Below the pieces are notes generated by a model that saw only the letters and a list, made by a program, of their open reading frames with translations, did not search any database and was not told the origin of the DNA. This document shows, in pieces, positions 37,300-45,356 of a stretch of 64,000 bases of DNA (position 1 is its first letter; every line of letters begins with the position of its first letter). Origin of the DNA: Geothrix terrae (GTDB lineage: Bacteria; Acidobacteriota; Holophagae; Holophagales; Holophagaceae); NCBI RefSeq assembly GCF_022808775.1, contig NZ_JAKZLA010000004.1:186001-250000 (forward strand), in the 5' to 3' direction. The position numbers and the translations under genes are program-made.

Positions 37300-38214
37300 A
37301 TGGACTCCACCGCCCTGGCCGAAGCCTTCGAAGCCCACCGGAAGCTGCTGTGGGGGCTCAGCTACCGCATGACGGGATCCCCCGCCGATGCCGATGACGT
37401 CGTGCAGGAGACCTTCCTTCGCGCGCTCAAGCGTCCACCCGCGGACCAGGAATCTCCCCTTCGCCCCTGGCTGGCGGCCATTGCCGTCAACCTGTCCAAG
37501 GATCTGCTGCGGCGCAGGAAATCGCGGCCCTATCCGGGAGTCTGGCTCCCGGGCCCCGTCGAATGGGAGGCCTCCGACTGCGTGGTCGAGGCGCCCCAGG
37601 AGCATTTCGACCTGTTGGAGACCGGATCCTACTCCTTCCTGGTGGCCCTGGAGGACCTCAGCCCCCAGCAGCGGGCGGTGTTCCTTCTCCGGGAGGTGTT
37701 CGATCATTCCGTGGATGAAACAGCGCAACTCCTGGGCATCTCAGAATCCAACGTGAAGGTGACCCTGCACCGGGCGCGGAAAGTGCTCAAGCGGCCGAGC
37801 TACCCGACAAGCAGGAAGCGGGAGCTCACGGGTCGGGCCCTCCGGCGGTTCCAGGAGGCCTTGGCCGCTCAGGACCTGGAGGCCCTGGAGTCCCTGTTCA
37901 CCCCGGATGCCAAGGCCTGCGGGGATGGGGGCGGGATCTACGCATCTGCCGAGATCCCCATTCTGAGGGCGCGTGCCATCGCCCAGTTCTTCCTGCTCAT
38001 CGCGCGGCAGGATCCCTCCATGCGGCTGCAACTCCGGGAGGTCAACGGATTGCCTGCCCAGGTCGGAGAGAGGGACGTCCCGGAGACCGGGCCGCGGGCC
38101 CCTCGCTGGGTCCTGCTGGTCGAGGTGGACGAAGCAGGGCGCATCTCCTGGGTTCGCTCCGTACTTGCCCCCCAGAAGCTCACACGGATCTCCTGGAAAA
38201 CCTCCAAGGGGTGA
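37300..38214 (+). CDS. ECF41/SigJ-type sigma factor with SnoaL-like C-terminal domain
   Basis: A 304-residue sigma factor. Region 2 contains LSYRMTGSPADADDVVQETFLRA (in part) and region 4 has ETAQLLGISESNVKVTLHRA. A C-terminal SnoaL-like extension (from about 185) contains DGGGIY, matching the DGGGK motif with which ECF41 proteins control themselves without an anti-sigma factor. ATG 37300 follows GAGGGG. It is paired with the decarboxylase upstream, as expected for the group. The 217 bp between them hold no gene. Confidence 0.9.
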   Translation: MDSTALAEAFEAHRKLLWGLSYRMTGSPADADDVVQETFLRALKRPPADQESPLRPWLAAIAVNLSKDLLRRRKSRPYPGVWLPGPVEWEASDCVVEAPQEHFDLLETGSYSFLVALEDLSPQQRAVFLLREVFDHSVDETAQLLGISESNVKVTLHRARKVLKRPSYPTSRKRELTGRALRRFQEALAAQDLEALESLFTPDAKACGDGGGIYASAEIPILRARAIAQFFLLIARQDPSMRLQLREVNGLPAQVGERDVPETGPRAPRWVLLVEVDEAGRISWVRSVLAPQKLTRISWKTSKG

Positions 38215-38291
38215 AGCCGCTCCCACCAGGGCCCTCCTTCACCGGACCGACCAGCCTTTCCAACCGGGGAACCATCCAGAGGAGACCAGCC

Positions 38292-39245
38292 GTGGATCAG
38301 CCATCTCAACTAAGGGAGCGTCTGCTGCTCGGGGAATGCTTCCTGACCGAGGCGGCCGTGGTCGAACGCATGCGCCGGGAGTTCCTGATTCCCGCGGATG
38401 ACCATCTTGTCTATGGGGGATCCATCTACGATGCCCATGCCCGCACGGCTCTGGCCAGCATCTATCGGAGCTATCTCCAGATCGCCCGCAGCGCCTCCTT
38501 GCCGATCCTGATCACGACCTCAACCCGGCGATCGAATCCAGACAGGATCAGCGTCTCCCGTTTCGCGAACCGGAACATCCATCAGGATTGGGTGGCCTTC
38601 CTCCGTGAGATCGCCGCCGATTTCGGGGATTCCACCTACATCGGCTGCCTTCTCGGTACCAAGGGAAACGCCTATCAACCTCAAGAAGCGCTTCCGGAAG
38701 AGGAGGCCTTGTCCTTCCATCGCACCCAATGCCAGGCCTGCCTGGAAGGGGGCGCGGAATTCCTCATGGCTGGCGTGATCCCGTCGCTTAGCGAGGCGAA
38801 AGGGTTGGCCAGGGCCATGGGGGAGACAGGGCTGCCTTTCATCATCAGCTTCATCGTCACGCGGAGGGGCTGTCTCCTCGACGGGACGCCCATCCACGAG
38901 GCCATTGACGCCATCGACGATGCCAGCACGCCACTCTGTTTCATGGTGAACTGCGTCCATCCGGACCATGTCCGCGCCGGCCTATCGGCTGGGGTCAACC
39001 GCAACCGACCCTCGATGAGGCGCCTGATCGGCATCCAGGCGAACGCCTCGACACTGGACCCTGATGAGCTGGATGGCCGTGCAGAGCTTCATTGCGATGG
39101 TTCTGCTTCCCTGAGCGAATCGATGCTGACCCTCCGCCGCGATCATGGATTCCAGATCTTCGGCGGGTGCTGCGGTACCGATGCCACCCTTTTGGAGGAC
39201 CTCGCCGCTCGTCTACACGAGCCCCACCCGCCCTCGAGACCCTGA
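38292..39245 (+). CDS. Homocysteine S-methyltransferase-family protein
   Basis: A 317-residue protein of the betaine/homocysteine methyltransferase fold. Zinc-ligand signatures are NCVHP (single Cys) and GGCCGTD (paired Cys) near the C-terminus. The N-terminal GECFLTEAAVVERMRREF part replaces the usual DGAMGT start, so the substrate may differ. Start GTG 38292 has GAGGAG seven bases upstream. It lies in the same acquired-looking segment as the ECF41 pair. Methionine salvage or another thiol methylation are options. Confidence 0.82.
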   Translation: MDQPSQLRERLLLGECFLTEAAVVERMRREFLIPADDHLVYGGSIYDAHARTALASIYRSYLQIARSASLPILITTSTRRSNPDRISVSRFANRNIHQDWVAFLREIAADFGDSTYIGCLLGTKGNAYQPQEALPEEEALSFHRTQCQACLEGGAEFLMAGVIPSLSEAKGLARAMGETGLPFIISFIVTRRGCLLDGTPIHEAIDAIDDASTPLCFMVNCVHPDHVRAGLSAGVNRNRPSMRRLIGIQANASTLDPDELDGRAELHCDGSASLSESMLTLRRDHGFQIFGGCCGTDATLLEDLAARLHEPHPPSRP

Positions 39246-39412
39246 CGGTCCGGCCCCAGTCGTGGCAGCCCCGAGTCCCGGCCCAATCCATGACCAGCCG
39301 ATCAACCACACGCATGCATATTTCAACACACCGCTCCACCCTCATGCTGAAGTCGGTTTCTGGCGGAGCTGCTTCATCCCTTCTTTCATGCCATCTCTCA
39401 TTGGAGCCTTCC

Positions 39413-39757
39413 ATGCACCCGGTCTCGATCCAGAATGCTGATCACTATGTGTGGGGCGATCAGTGCGATGGTTGGCATCTTCTGAAGGGCGACGATCTCC
39501 ACGTCATCCAGGAGAGGGTCCCGCCGGGAAAGTCCGAGAGGCGGCATGTCCACGCCACCGCACAGCAGTTCTTCTTCATCCTCGCAGGCCAAGCTGTCAT
39601 GGAATTGAATGGTGAGGACCACCAGCTCTCGGCGGGCGAGGGCATCCACATCCCGCGTGGCATGCCCCATCAGTTCAAGAATCCCTTCCGCGATCCCGTC
39701 GAGTTCCTGGTCATCTCCCATCCGACGACCCGCGGGGACCGCACCGATCTGGCCTGA
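39413..39757 (+). CDS. Cupin-domain protein
   Basis: A 114-residue single-domain cupin. Motif 1 includes the His pair in ERRHVHATAQQFFFILAG, and motif 2 includes GEGIHIPRGMPHQFKN. These provide the usual metal-binding histidines and glutamate/glutamine. ATG 39413 has TTGGAG upstream. The frame is open further 5' but without a start signal. Small cupins of this type bind metals or act as sugar or amino-acid modifying enzymes. The role is unknown. Confidence 0.88.
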   Translation: MHPVSIQNADHYVWGDQCDGWHLLKGDDLHVIQERVPPGKSERRHVHATAQQFFFILAGQAVMELNGEDHQLSAGEGIHIPRGMPHQFKNPFRDPVEFLVISHPTTRGDRTDLA

Positions 39758-39851
39758 CCGATCGTTCGCCCCTTCTGCGACATCCGCGAAACACCCCAGT
39801 CCATCTCCAGCAGTACGGGGTAATCCCTGCATTCAGGTCCCGCCGCTCGCC

Positions 39852-39900
39852 TTGACAGGCCTGTCCAAGCCGAGTGAACCTGAAGGAACCGGGTGTTTTC
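39852..39900 (+). promoter_or_regulatory. Promoter region for the trp leader/trpS unit
   Basis: A perfect TTGACA -35 box is at 39852-39857. The sequence 16-18 bp downstream (around TGAACC, 39875) is a poor -10, so the exact start is uncertain. AAGGAA precedes the leader-peptide ATG at 39901. It is the only clear candidate between the cupin gene and the leader. Confidence 0.5.
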
Positions 39901-39972
39901 ATGCATTCCAACCTCTCCCATCGTGCTGACTGGTGGTGGCGCCACCGATGGGCAAGGCGCGTGAACCCCTAG
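39901..39972 (+). CDS. Tryptophan-rich leader peptide of trpS attenuator (23 aa)
   Basis: A 23-codon frame, ATG to TAG, whose peptide includes HRADWWWRHRW. Codons 11, 12, 13 and 17 are TGG. Four Trp codons in 23 are far above chance, and they lie precisely between attenuator segments 1 and 2. The leader peptide is a sensor. Ribosome stalling at the Trp codons when charged tRNA-Trp is scarce changes downstream RNA folding. The product itself probably has no other function. Confidence 0.85.
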   Translation: MHSNLSHRADWWWRHRWARRVNP

Positions 39973-40024
39973 CAATCTGCTAACCGCTCCTCAGGCCCGT
40001 CGGATCGTTCCGGCGGGCTTTTTT
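39917..40024 (+). promoter_or_regulatory. Ribosome-mediated transcription attenuator controlling trpS
   Basis: Four segments are visible. Segment 1 is CCCATCG (39917-39923), segment 2 CCGATGGGC (39945-39953), segment 3 GCCCGTCGG (39995-40003) and segment 4 CCGGCGGGC (40010-40018). Segments 1:2 pair over 7 bp, 2:3 over 9 bp with one G-U, and 3:4 over 9 bp with one G-U, followed by six T. Stalling at the Trp codons covers segment 1 and frees 2 to pair with 3, preventing the 3:4 terminator. This is the classical trp-operon logic, placed here before a tRNA synthetase gene. Confidence 0.88.
39995..40024 (+). terminator. Attenuator terminator (segments 3:4)
   Basis: A 9-bp GC-rich stem with a 6-nt loop, followed by TTTTTT at 40019-40024. 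It ends 22 bp before the trpS ATG, so it can only act on transcripts heading into trpS. Confidence 0.9.
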
Positions 40025-40046
40025 GATTTGGACAAGAGACCATCCC

Positions 40047-41123
40047 ATGACCGCACCCACCACGACCCCTCAAGACACCTTCGAAGCGGCTCGCCTCCGC
40101 AGCGAGGAGCTGGAAAAGAAGGTGCTGGACCACCCGGATCAATTCCGCGTCCTCACTGGAGACCGGCCCACGGGAAGGCTCCATGTCGGGCACCTCTTCG
40201 GCACACTCCAGAATCGGGTTCGGCTGCAGCGGTTGGGTGTCGCCTCCTTCATCGTGATCGCGGACTACCAGGTGCTGACGGATCGGGAGGCTTGCGAAGG
40301 CATCGCCAAGAACGTTCGAGAGCTCACCCTCGATTACCTGGCCGCAGGCTTGGACCCCCACTGCGCCCACACCTTCATCTTCCCCCACAGCCATGTGCCC
40401 GAGCTGAACCAGCTCCTGGTGGTCTTCCTGACGCTCGTCACCAATGCGGAGCTGGATCGGAACCCCACGGTGAAGGAGGAGATCCAGGCCACAGGGGCGA
40501 AGCAGATCAATGCCGGCATGTACACCTATCCCGTGCATCAAGCGGCGGACATCCTCTTCTGCAAGGCCAACCTGGTTCCCGTGGGCAAGGATCAGCTGCC
40601 CCACCTCGAGATGACCCGTACCATCGCCCGGCGCTTCAATGCCCGCTATGGCCCGGTCTTCCCTGAACCACAGGCCTTGTTGAGCGCAGCTCCCCAGATC
40701 AAGGGTCTGGATGGTTCCCTGAAAATGAGCAAGAGCCGGAACAATGCGATCGCCCTGAGCGCCTCCGAGGATGAGACGGCCGCCCTCATCCGGTCCGCCA
40801 CGACCGATGGGAACCGCATCATCACCTACGAACCGGAGACGCGCCCCGAGGTGGCCAATCTGCTCTTGCTGGCGTCCCTCGCCAGCGGGGAAGCCCCCGA
40901 ATCCATCGCGGCCCGCATCGGCGATGGGGGCGCAGGCATGCTCAAACGGATCCTCACAGAGGCCCTCAACGAGCATCTGCGTCCCATGCGGCAGCGAAGA
41001 AAGCTCCTGGAACAGAACCCGGACCACATCCGGAACGTCCTCATGTCAGGGATCGGCCACGCGCGGGAGATGGCCGAGAAGACGCTTTGCGAAGTCCGGA
41101 AGATCATGGACATGGAGCTGTAG
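40047..41123 (+). CDS. trpS: Tryptophan--tRNA ligase, probably an auxiliary copy
   Basis: A 358-residue class I synthetase. The HIGH motif is HVGH (46-49, in RPTGRLHVGHLFG) and KMSKS is intact at 226-230. ATG 40047 is chosen. An in-frame TTG upstream lies inside the terminator T-run. The DRPTG-x-LHVGH form with the following NRVRLQ resembles the auxiliary, often indolmycin-tolerant TrpRS group rather than typical housekeeping TrpRS. Expression is controlled by the Trp-codon attenuator just upstream. It lies in a segment that looks acquired. Confidence 0.93.
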   Translation: MTAPTTTPQDTFEAARLRSEELEKKVLDHPDQFRVLTGDRPTGRLHVGHLFGTLQNRVRLQRLGVASFIVIADYQVLTDREACEGIAKNVRELTLDYLAAGLDPHCAHTFIFPHSHVPELNQLLVVFLTLVTNAELDRNPTVKEEIQATGAKQINAGMYTYPVHQAADILFCKANLVPVGKDQLPHLEMTRTIARRFNARYGPVFPEPQALLSAAPQIKGLDGSLKMSKSRNNAIALSASEDETAALIRSATTDGNRIITYEPETRPEVANLLLLASLASGEAPESIAARIGDGGAGMLKRILTEALNEHLRPMRQRRKLLEQNPDHIRNVLMSGIGHAREMAEKTLCEVRKIMDMEL

Positions 41124-41181
41124 GGGATGAACGCGGTACCACCCCATGGCGCCGGTCGGGAGGGCTCCCAGGCTCCTCTCC

Positions 41182-41208
41182 TTCCGGGCGATCTCGGATC
41201 GCCCGGAA
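41182..41208. terminator. Strong hairpin between convergent trpS and a small gene
   Basis: TTCCGGGCGAT, 5-nt loop, ATCGCCCGGAA. The 11-bp perfect stem lies 58 bp after trpS and 24 bp from the end of the convergent 74-residue gene. There is no long T-run, but the AA/TT ends and position suggest a shared terminator. Confidence 0.65.
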
Positions 41209-41232
41209 GTGCACAGCGGACGCCTGGAGAGG

Positions 41233-41457
41233 TCAGGCCCGGGTCACGACCTGGCCGTTCTTTGCGATGACCTTGTCGGCGGCGGCCTGGATCTGGCCAC
41301 GGAGTTCCGCGTCATGGAGGCCGGTGGCCAGGTCGCGGAGCGCCAGTGCGATGAGGATCTGGGTGGTGGGGCGCTTCCCCCACTCGGGATCCTCCCAGTG
41401 GCCATGGAACCAGTCCGTCAGGCGAAGCAGGAAATCCAGGGCGGCTTTGGACAGCAT
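41233..41457 (-). CDS. Small helical protein, unknown function (74 aa)
   Basis: A 74-residue, mostly alpha-helical protein (LSKAALDFLLRLTDWFHGHW...). AGGAGG lies five bases before the ATG at 41457, so it is very likely translated. No signal peptide and no recognised family. It is convergent with trpS across the hairpin. The 280 bp upstream (41458-41737) contain no gene. Confidence 0.7.
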   Translation of the reverse strand: MLSKAALDFLLRLTDWFHGHWEDPEWGKRPTTQILIALALRDLATGLHDAELRGQIQAAADKVIAKNGQVVTRA

Positions 41458-41737
41458 GGGGTCCTCCTGAAACCGGGTTGCTCGTGGGACGCCGCCATGG
41501 CCGCAACCCGTTCGCGACAGCGGTGATTGGAGTGCCAGGTCACCCAAATCCATGCGAATGGCCATGGAAGAACCCGGAACGAAGGGCGTCAATATGGGCT
41601 CCCGCTTATCTTCAGGAAGAAAAAACAGGCGAACGGTCGTTTTTGGGCCCCCAGCGGTAGACGTCCGCCCCTTCCGATCGGAACCACGTCCTGGAGCAGC
41701 CCGCCCCCTCTTCAGGCGGCGGGGGACCGGACCCAGC

Positions 41738-44700
41738 TCAGAACTGGAATCCGGCCGAGATGAGCAGGCTCTTGAGCTGGGTGTCGCGTTCGTCCTGGGT
41801 GCGGGGGCGCCCCATGATGCGCTTCCAGTCGGCGGCGTATTCGAGCTTGAGGGGGATGCCCAGCTTCAGGATCAGGCCCACCCCGAGGGTGGTGCGGAGG
41901 GGCGGGAAGGAGGGTGGAATCCGCTGGAGGGTGACGGGATCGGTTTCGGCGGTCAGGCTCCGGTAGACCTGGCCACTGTCCAGGAAGACCTCGGCCCAGA
42001 CGCTCTGCATGCCGAACAGCGGAAAGCGGTACTCGAGGTTCACGACCGCCAGCCCCTGGCCGCCGAGCGGAATGGGCTGGGGCAGCAGGTTTCCCAAAGA
42101 ATCCGTGCGCTGGACGTCACCCAGCATGTCCGGTTCCACGCCTCGCACCGTGAAGGATCCCCCGCCGAAGAACCGCTCGGACAGCGGCAGGTCCTTGGCC
42201 GATTGCGCGGTGGGACGGGCCAGGCCCAGCCGGACGCTGGCCATGACCACACCGTTCTCCGCATGGAAGCCCATGGGCCAGTTCCATTGCTGGCGCAGAT
42301 CCAGCTTCACGAAGCTGCTGTTGATGGAGGTGCCGAAGACCTGGTTCGCCAATTCCAGCCGGCCGAAGAAGAAGGTCCCCTGGGTGGGATCGAAGGGCTT
42401 GTCCCGGCGGTCCACGACCACCTGCAGGTAGGGGGCTGAGATGATGCTCCGGGCCGGCGTGCGCGCGAGGAGGAAGAGATCCTGGTCCGCGAGCAGGGGT
42501 ACGCCGTTGCTGTCCGTGTTGGAGGCCACCTCCACGCGCTCGAAGCGGTAGCCGAGCTGCACGGATTGCACGGGGCTGATCTTCCACTCCAGGCTCGGCG
42601 TGAAGCGCCGCCGGCGGGCGAAGAAAGCCGCCTGGGCCTCCTCGATGTAGGCGCCCTCCACCCGGAAGCGCGTGCGGGGCGCCAGCAGCGTGTCCAGGGA
42701 GCCCGGCAGGAACCAGGGATCGGTGTAGCCGATGCTGTAGCTGTCCACAGACCGCTTGATATCGCCCGTGGGGAAGGCCTTCCGCAGGAAGGGGCTGTCC
42801 AGGGTCTGGTCCCCGGCCCGCAGGCCGAAGTCCAGGGTCCGGCCCATGCCGCCCACATTGAGGCGCTGGGCATTCAGGCCGAAGTGGTAGCCCTGGGTCT
42901 TGTCGTAGCCGAAGGACTCGGTGAACACCCAGGGGCTGCGTTCCTGAAGGCGCAGGGCCAGGTCTCCGCGCTCCCAGGGCTGGTTCTCCTGGCCCGGAAG
43001 GTCCTTCATGGTGAGAAGGTCCACCCGCTGGAAGGCCCCGAGGCCGCCGAGCTGGACCTGGCCCTCGTCCAGCTTCGCCGGATTCAGGGGGATGCCCGAG
43101 GCGAGGCCCGATTCGCGCAGCACCGCCTCGGCGCGGGTCCGGTCGCTGCCCTGCACGACCAGGCGGCGCGTGCGATCGAGCGGCTGGGCGGGCACCTGGA
43201 TGCGCACCACGGGATGGGTCTCATCGTCCTCGAAGGAGATCTTGACCTGCGGGTTGGCCGATCCCACCGAGGAGAGCCGCTGGCGGAGGTCGGAGACCAC
43301 CAGGGCCAAGTCGTTGCGCACCAGGGGGAGCGGCGGCTTGAAGCTCAGCCGCGCCCCCTCCGGCGTAGGCTCGAGGGTGCCCTCGAACCCCTGGAGGTGC
43401 CTCCGGTCCGACCGGTAGCGCTGGGTGCCCCGCACGGACACGGGATGGTCCGCCAGCGAGAGCAGCAGGCTCCGGGCCAGCCGGTCCCTGGGAAAGGCGG
43501 GATCGGACGGGAGCTCCAGCACGAGGGCGTCCAGGAACCGCCTCGACCCTTCGCGGATGATGAGGCGCACGTCCACCGCGCCGCTCTTCCCGACTTCGAC
43601 ACGGCGGCGGACCTGCACCTCGGGGAATCCGCGCTGGAGATAGTGGGCCGTGAGGCGGTCCTCCAGGGCCTTCATGGCCTCGGATTTCGCGTGCGGCGAC
43701 AGGAAGAGGAACCGCTTGGGGAGGCTCACCGCCCGCGCCAGTTCCGCGTCGGACAGCTCGCGGTTCCCCTCGAAGCGCACGGTGCCCAGGACGCGCCGGG
43801 GACCAGTCTCCACGGTGTAGGTGATGGTCACGGCCTCGGGCCGCTCGGCAGTGCCCGCCGCCACGACGCGCTCGTGGGACACCTTGACCTCGGGATAGCC
43901 CTGGTCCCGGTAGTAGGCGGCGATCCGGCCGTCGCCCTCATCCAGCACGCTCGGCGAGTAGCGCTCGGCCCGGGCCAGAGGCACGAACTCCAGCAGCCGG
44001 GGGCGTCCCCAGAGCACCGGGCCGAGCAGGTCCATGCCCTTGGCCTTCAGGGTGACCTCCGGCCCCGGCTTGACCTCCAGCACGAGGACGCCGCCCTCTC
44101 CGTCCGCGGGGGCGAGGCGGATGGAGCCCTCCATGCGGCGGTCCTTCACCAGCCGCTGGCGCAGGCGGCGCTGGGCCTCCCGCTGGACGATCGGGGTCCA
44201 GTGCGTGCGGCCGGGCGTGATGCCCGCGACTTTCAGCAGGTATTCCCGCGTGTACGGCGCCGGATCCCCCTCCAGGCGAACCTCCTGGATGAGCCGCGGG
44301 GCTCCGAGGCTGAGCACCAGGTGAAGCTGCCGGCCCCCCTCGTCCACCACGGCCTTCACATCGGCCTGGCGGTACCCGGCCTCCCTCAGGCGCTGCTCGG
44401 CGCTGCGTTCCAGCAGCGCCAGGCGCTGGGTCCCCAGCCGCTGCCCCTTCCGCACTTCCGGCAGGAGGGTCTTGCGCAGGTCGGCGGGCAGGGGATCCCC
44501 TTCCCAGCGCCAGGTCTCCAGGGGCAGCAACGGGTCCAGGCGCAGGAGGATCTCGCCGCTTCCACCGAAGGTCCCTTCCACCGTGCGGTAGCGGTCCACC
44601 AGGCGCACGGCGGTCAGGGCCTGCTGGAAGGCCGCCGGATCCACCATCTGCCCGGGCTTCAGCCCCAGGGCGGCCTGCGCGAAACGCCGGTCATCGACGC

Positions 44701-44809
44701 TTCCCCCCTCGATCCGGATCGCCGTCACCACACGGGCGGACGCAACCTCCTGACCCACGAGGGGAGCCAGGGCCAGGAGGCTGCACCCGAGGGCGGCGCG
44801 AGAACGCAC
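41738..44809 (-). CDS. Omp85-family outer-membrane protein (BamA/TamA-like)
   Basis: A 1023-residue protein with a signal peptide (about 1-25). Several POTRA-like repeats follow (about 26-560; for example VRFEGNRELSDAELARAVSL), then a C-terminal 16-strand barrel (from about 640). The lid-loop motif reads GGGSFTVRGVEPD (VRG), and the protein ends in AGFQF with terminal Phe. It is longer than E. coli BamA (810) because of extra POTRA sequence. It either inserts outer-membrane proteins or exports substrates. I cannot separate BamA from a TamA-like role. GTG start, 4 bp after the STAS gene. Confidence 0.9.
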   Translation of the reverse strand: MRSRAALGCSLLALAPLVGQEVASARVVTAIRIEGGSVDDRRFAQAALGLKPGQMVDPAAFQQALTAVRLVDRYRTVEGTFGGSGEILLRLDPLLPLETWRWEGDPLPADLRKTLLPEVRKGQRLGTQRLALLERSAEQRLREAGYRQADVKAVVDEGGRQLHLVLSLGAPRLIQEVRLEGDPAPYTREYLLKVAGITPGRTHWTPIVQREAQRRLRQRLVKDRRMEGSIRLAPADGEGGVLVLEVKPGPEVTLKAKGMDLLGPVLWGRPRLLEFVPLARAERYSPSVLDEGDGRIAAYYRDQGYPEVKVSHERVVAAGTAERPEAVTITYTVETGPRRVLGTVRFEGNRELSDAELARAVSLPKRFLFLSPHAKSEAMKALEDRLTAHYLQRGFPEVQVRRRVEVGKSGAVDVRLIIREGSRRFLDALVLELPSDPAFPRDRLARSLLLSLADHPVSVRGTQRYRSDRRHLQGFEGTLEPTPEGARLSFKPPLPLVRNDLALVVSDLRQRLSSVGSANPQVKISFEDDETHPVVRIQVPAQPLDRTRRLVVQGSDRTRAEAVLRESGLASGIPLNPAKLDEGQVQLGGLGAFQRVDLLTMKDLPGQENQPWERGDLALRLQERSPWVFTESFGYDKTQGYHFGLNAQRLNVGGMGRTLDFGLRAGDQTLDSPFLRKAFPTGDIKRSVDSYSIGYTDPWFLPGSLDTLLAPRTRFRVEGAYIEEAQAAFFARRRRFTPSLEWKISPVQSVQLGYRFERVEVASNTDSNGVPLLADQDLFLLARTPARSIISAPYLQVVVDRRDKPFDPTQGTFFFGRLELANQVFGTSINSSFVKLDLRQQWNWPMGFHAENGVVMASVRLGLARPTAQSAKDLPLSERFFGGGSFTVRGVEPDMLGDVQRTDSLGNLLPQPIPLGGQGLAVVNLEYRFPLFGMQSVWAEVFLDSGQVYRSLTAETDPVTLQRIPPSFPPLRTTLGVGLILKLGIPLKLEYAADWKRIMGRPRTQDERDTQLKSLLISAGFQF

Positions 44810-44813
44810 CGCC

Positions 44814-45149
44814 TCAGAATCCGGCGAGGGCCTCTTCCTCGGTGTCCTTCACTTCGAAGACCGAGTGCAGGCTGGTCATCTTGATGAGGCTGAAGATCTT
44901 GCCGCTCATGCCGCAGATGCGCAGCTCTCCGCCCTTGCCCTTGATGGAGGTGTAGCAGCCCACCAGCTCGCCCACGCCTGAGGAATCCAGGTAGCTCACC
45001 TTGCTGAAGTTGATCACGATCTTGCGGGCGCCGTTGGTGAGCGAGGTGCGGACCGCTTCGCCCAGTTCCTGGTCGCCATCGCCCAGGGTGATCTTTCCCT
45101 CGGGGTATAGGATCAGCACGTCGTTGTGATTGCGTGAGTTCATGATCAT
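44814..45149 (-). CDS. STAS-domain anti-anti-sigma factor-like protein
   Basis: A 111-residue single STAS domain. The phosphorylation loop is VSYLDSSGVGELVG, with the serine that partner kinases modify in the SpoIIAA/RsbV group. ATG 45149 has GAGG five bases upstream. A second ATG is two codons later. No anti-sigma kinase is adjacent, so the partner is elsewhere. It is the first gene before the Omp85 gene, with a 4-bp gap. Confidence 0.9.
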   Translation of the reverse strand: MIMNSRNHNDVLILYPEGKITLGDGDQELGEAVRTSLTNGARKIVINFSKVSYLDSSGVGELVGCYTSIKGKGGELRICGMSGKIFSLIKMTSLHSVFEVKDTEEEALAGF

Positions 45150-45356
45150 GGGGGCCTCGGGGTGAGGGGCCAGTGTAGCAAGGCTTCCAAGGCTCAGCGC
45201 AAGCCCACGGCCGCATGGAATCCTCCGGCATGGGGTGGCCCCGGGCCTCCAGGGCCGTCTGGGCCGAGGCCCAGCGAGCGACCCGGTCGACGGCCCGGCG
45301 GGCGGTCCGGCGGACGACATAGGTGGGTACACTGAAATCTTTGATGTCGAGGTCCC

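Noticed and set aside
41131-41150. GGGTGGTACCGCG on the minus strand after trpS, matching the T-box core
   Set aside because: It lies antisense and downstream of trpS. There is no stem I, specifier loop or terminator, and no minus-strand gene it could control. Regulation of trpS is explained by the upstream attenuator.
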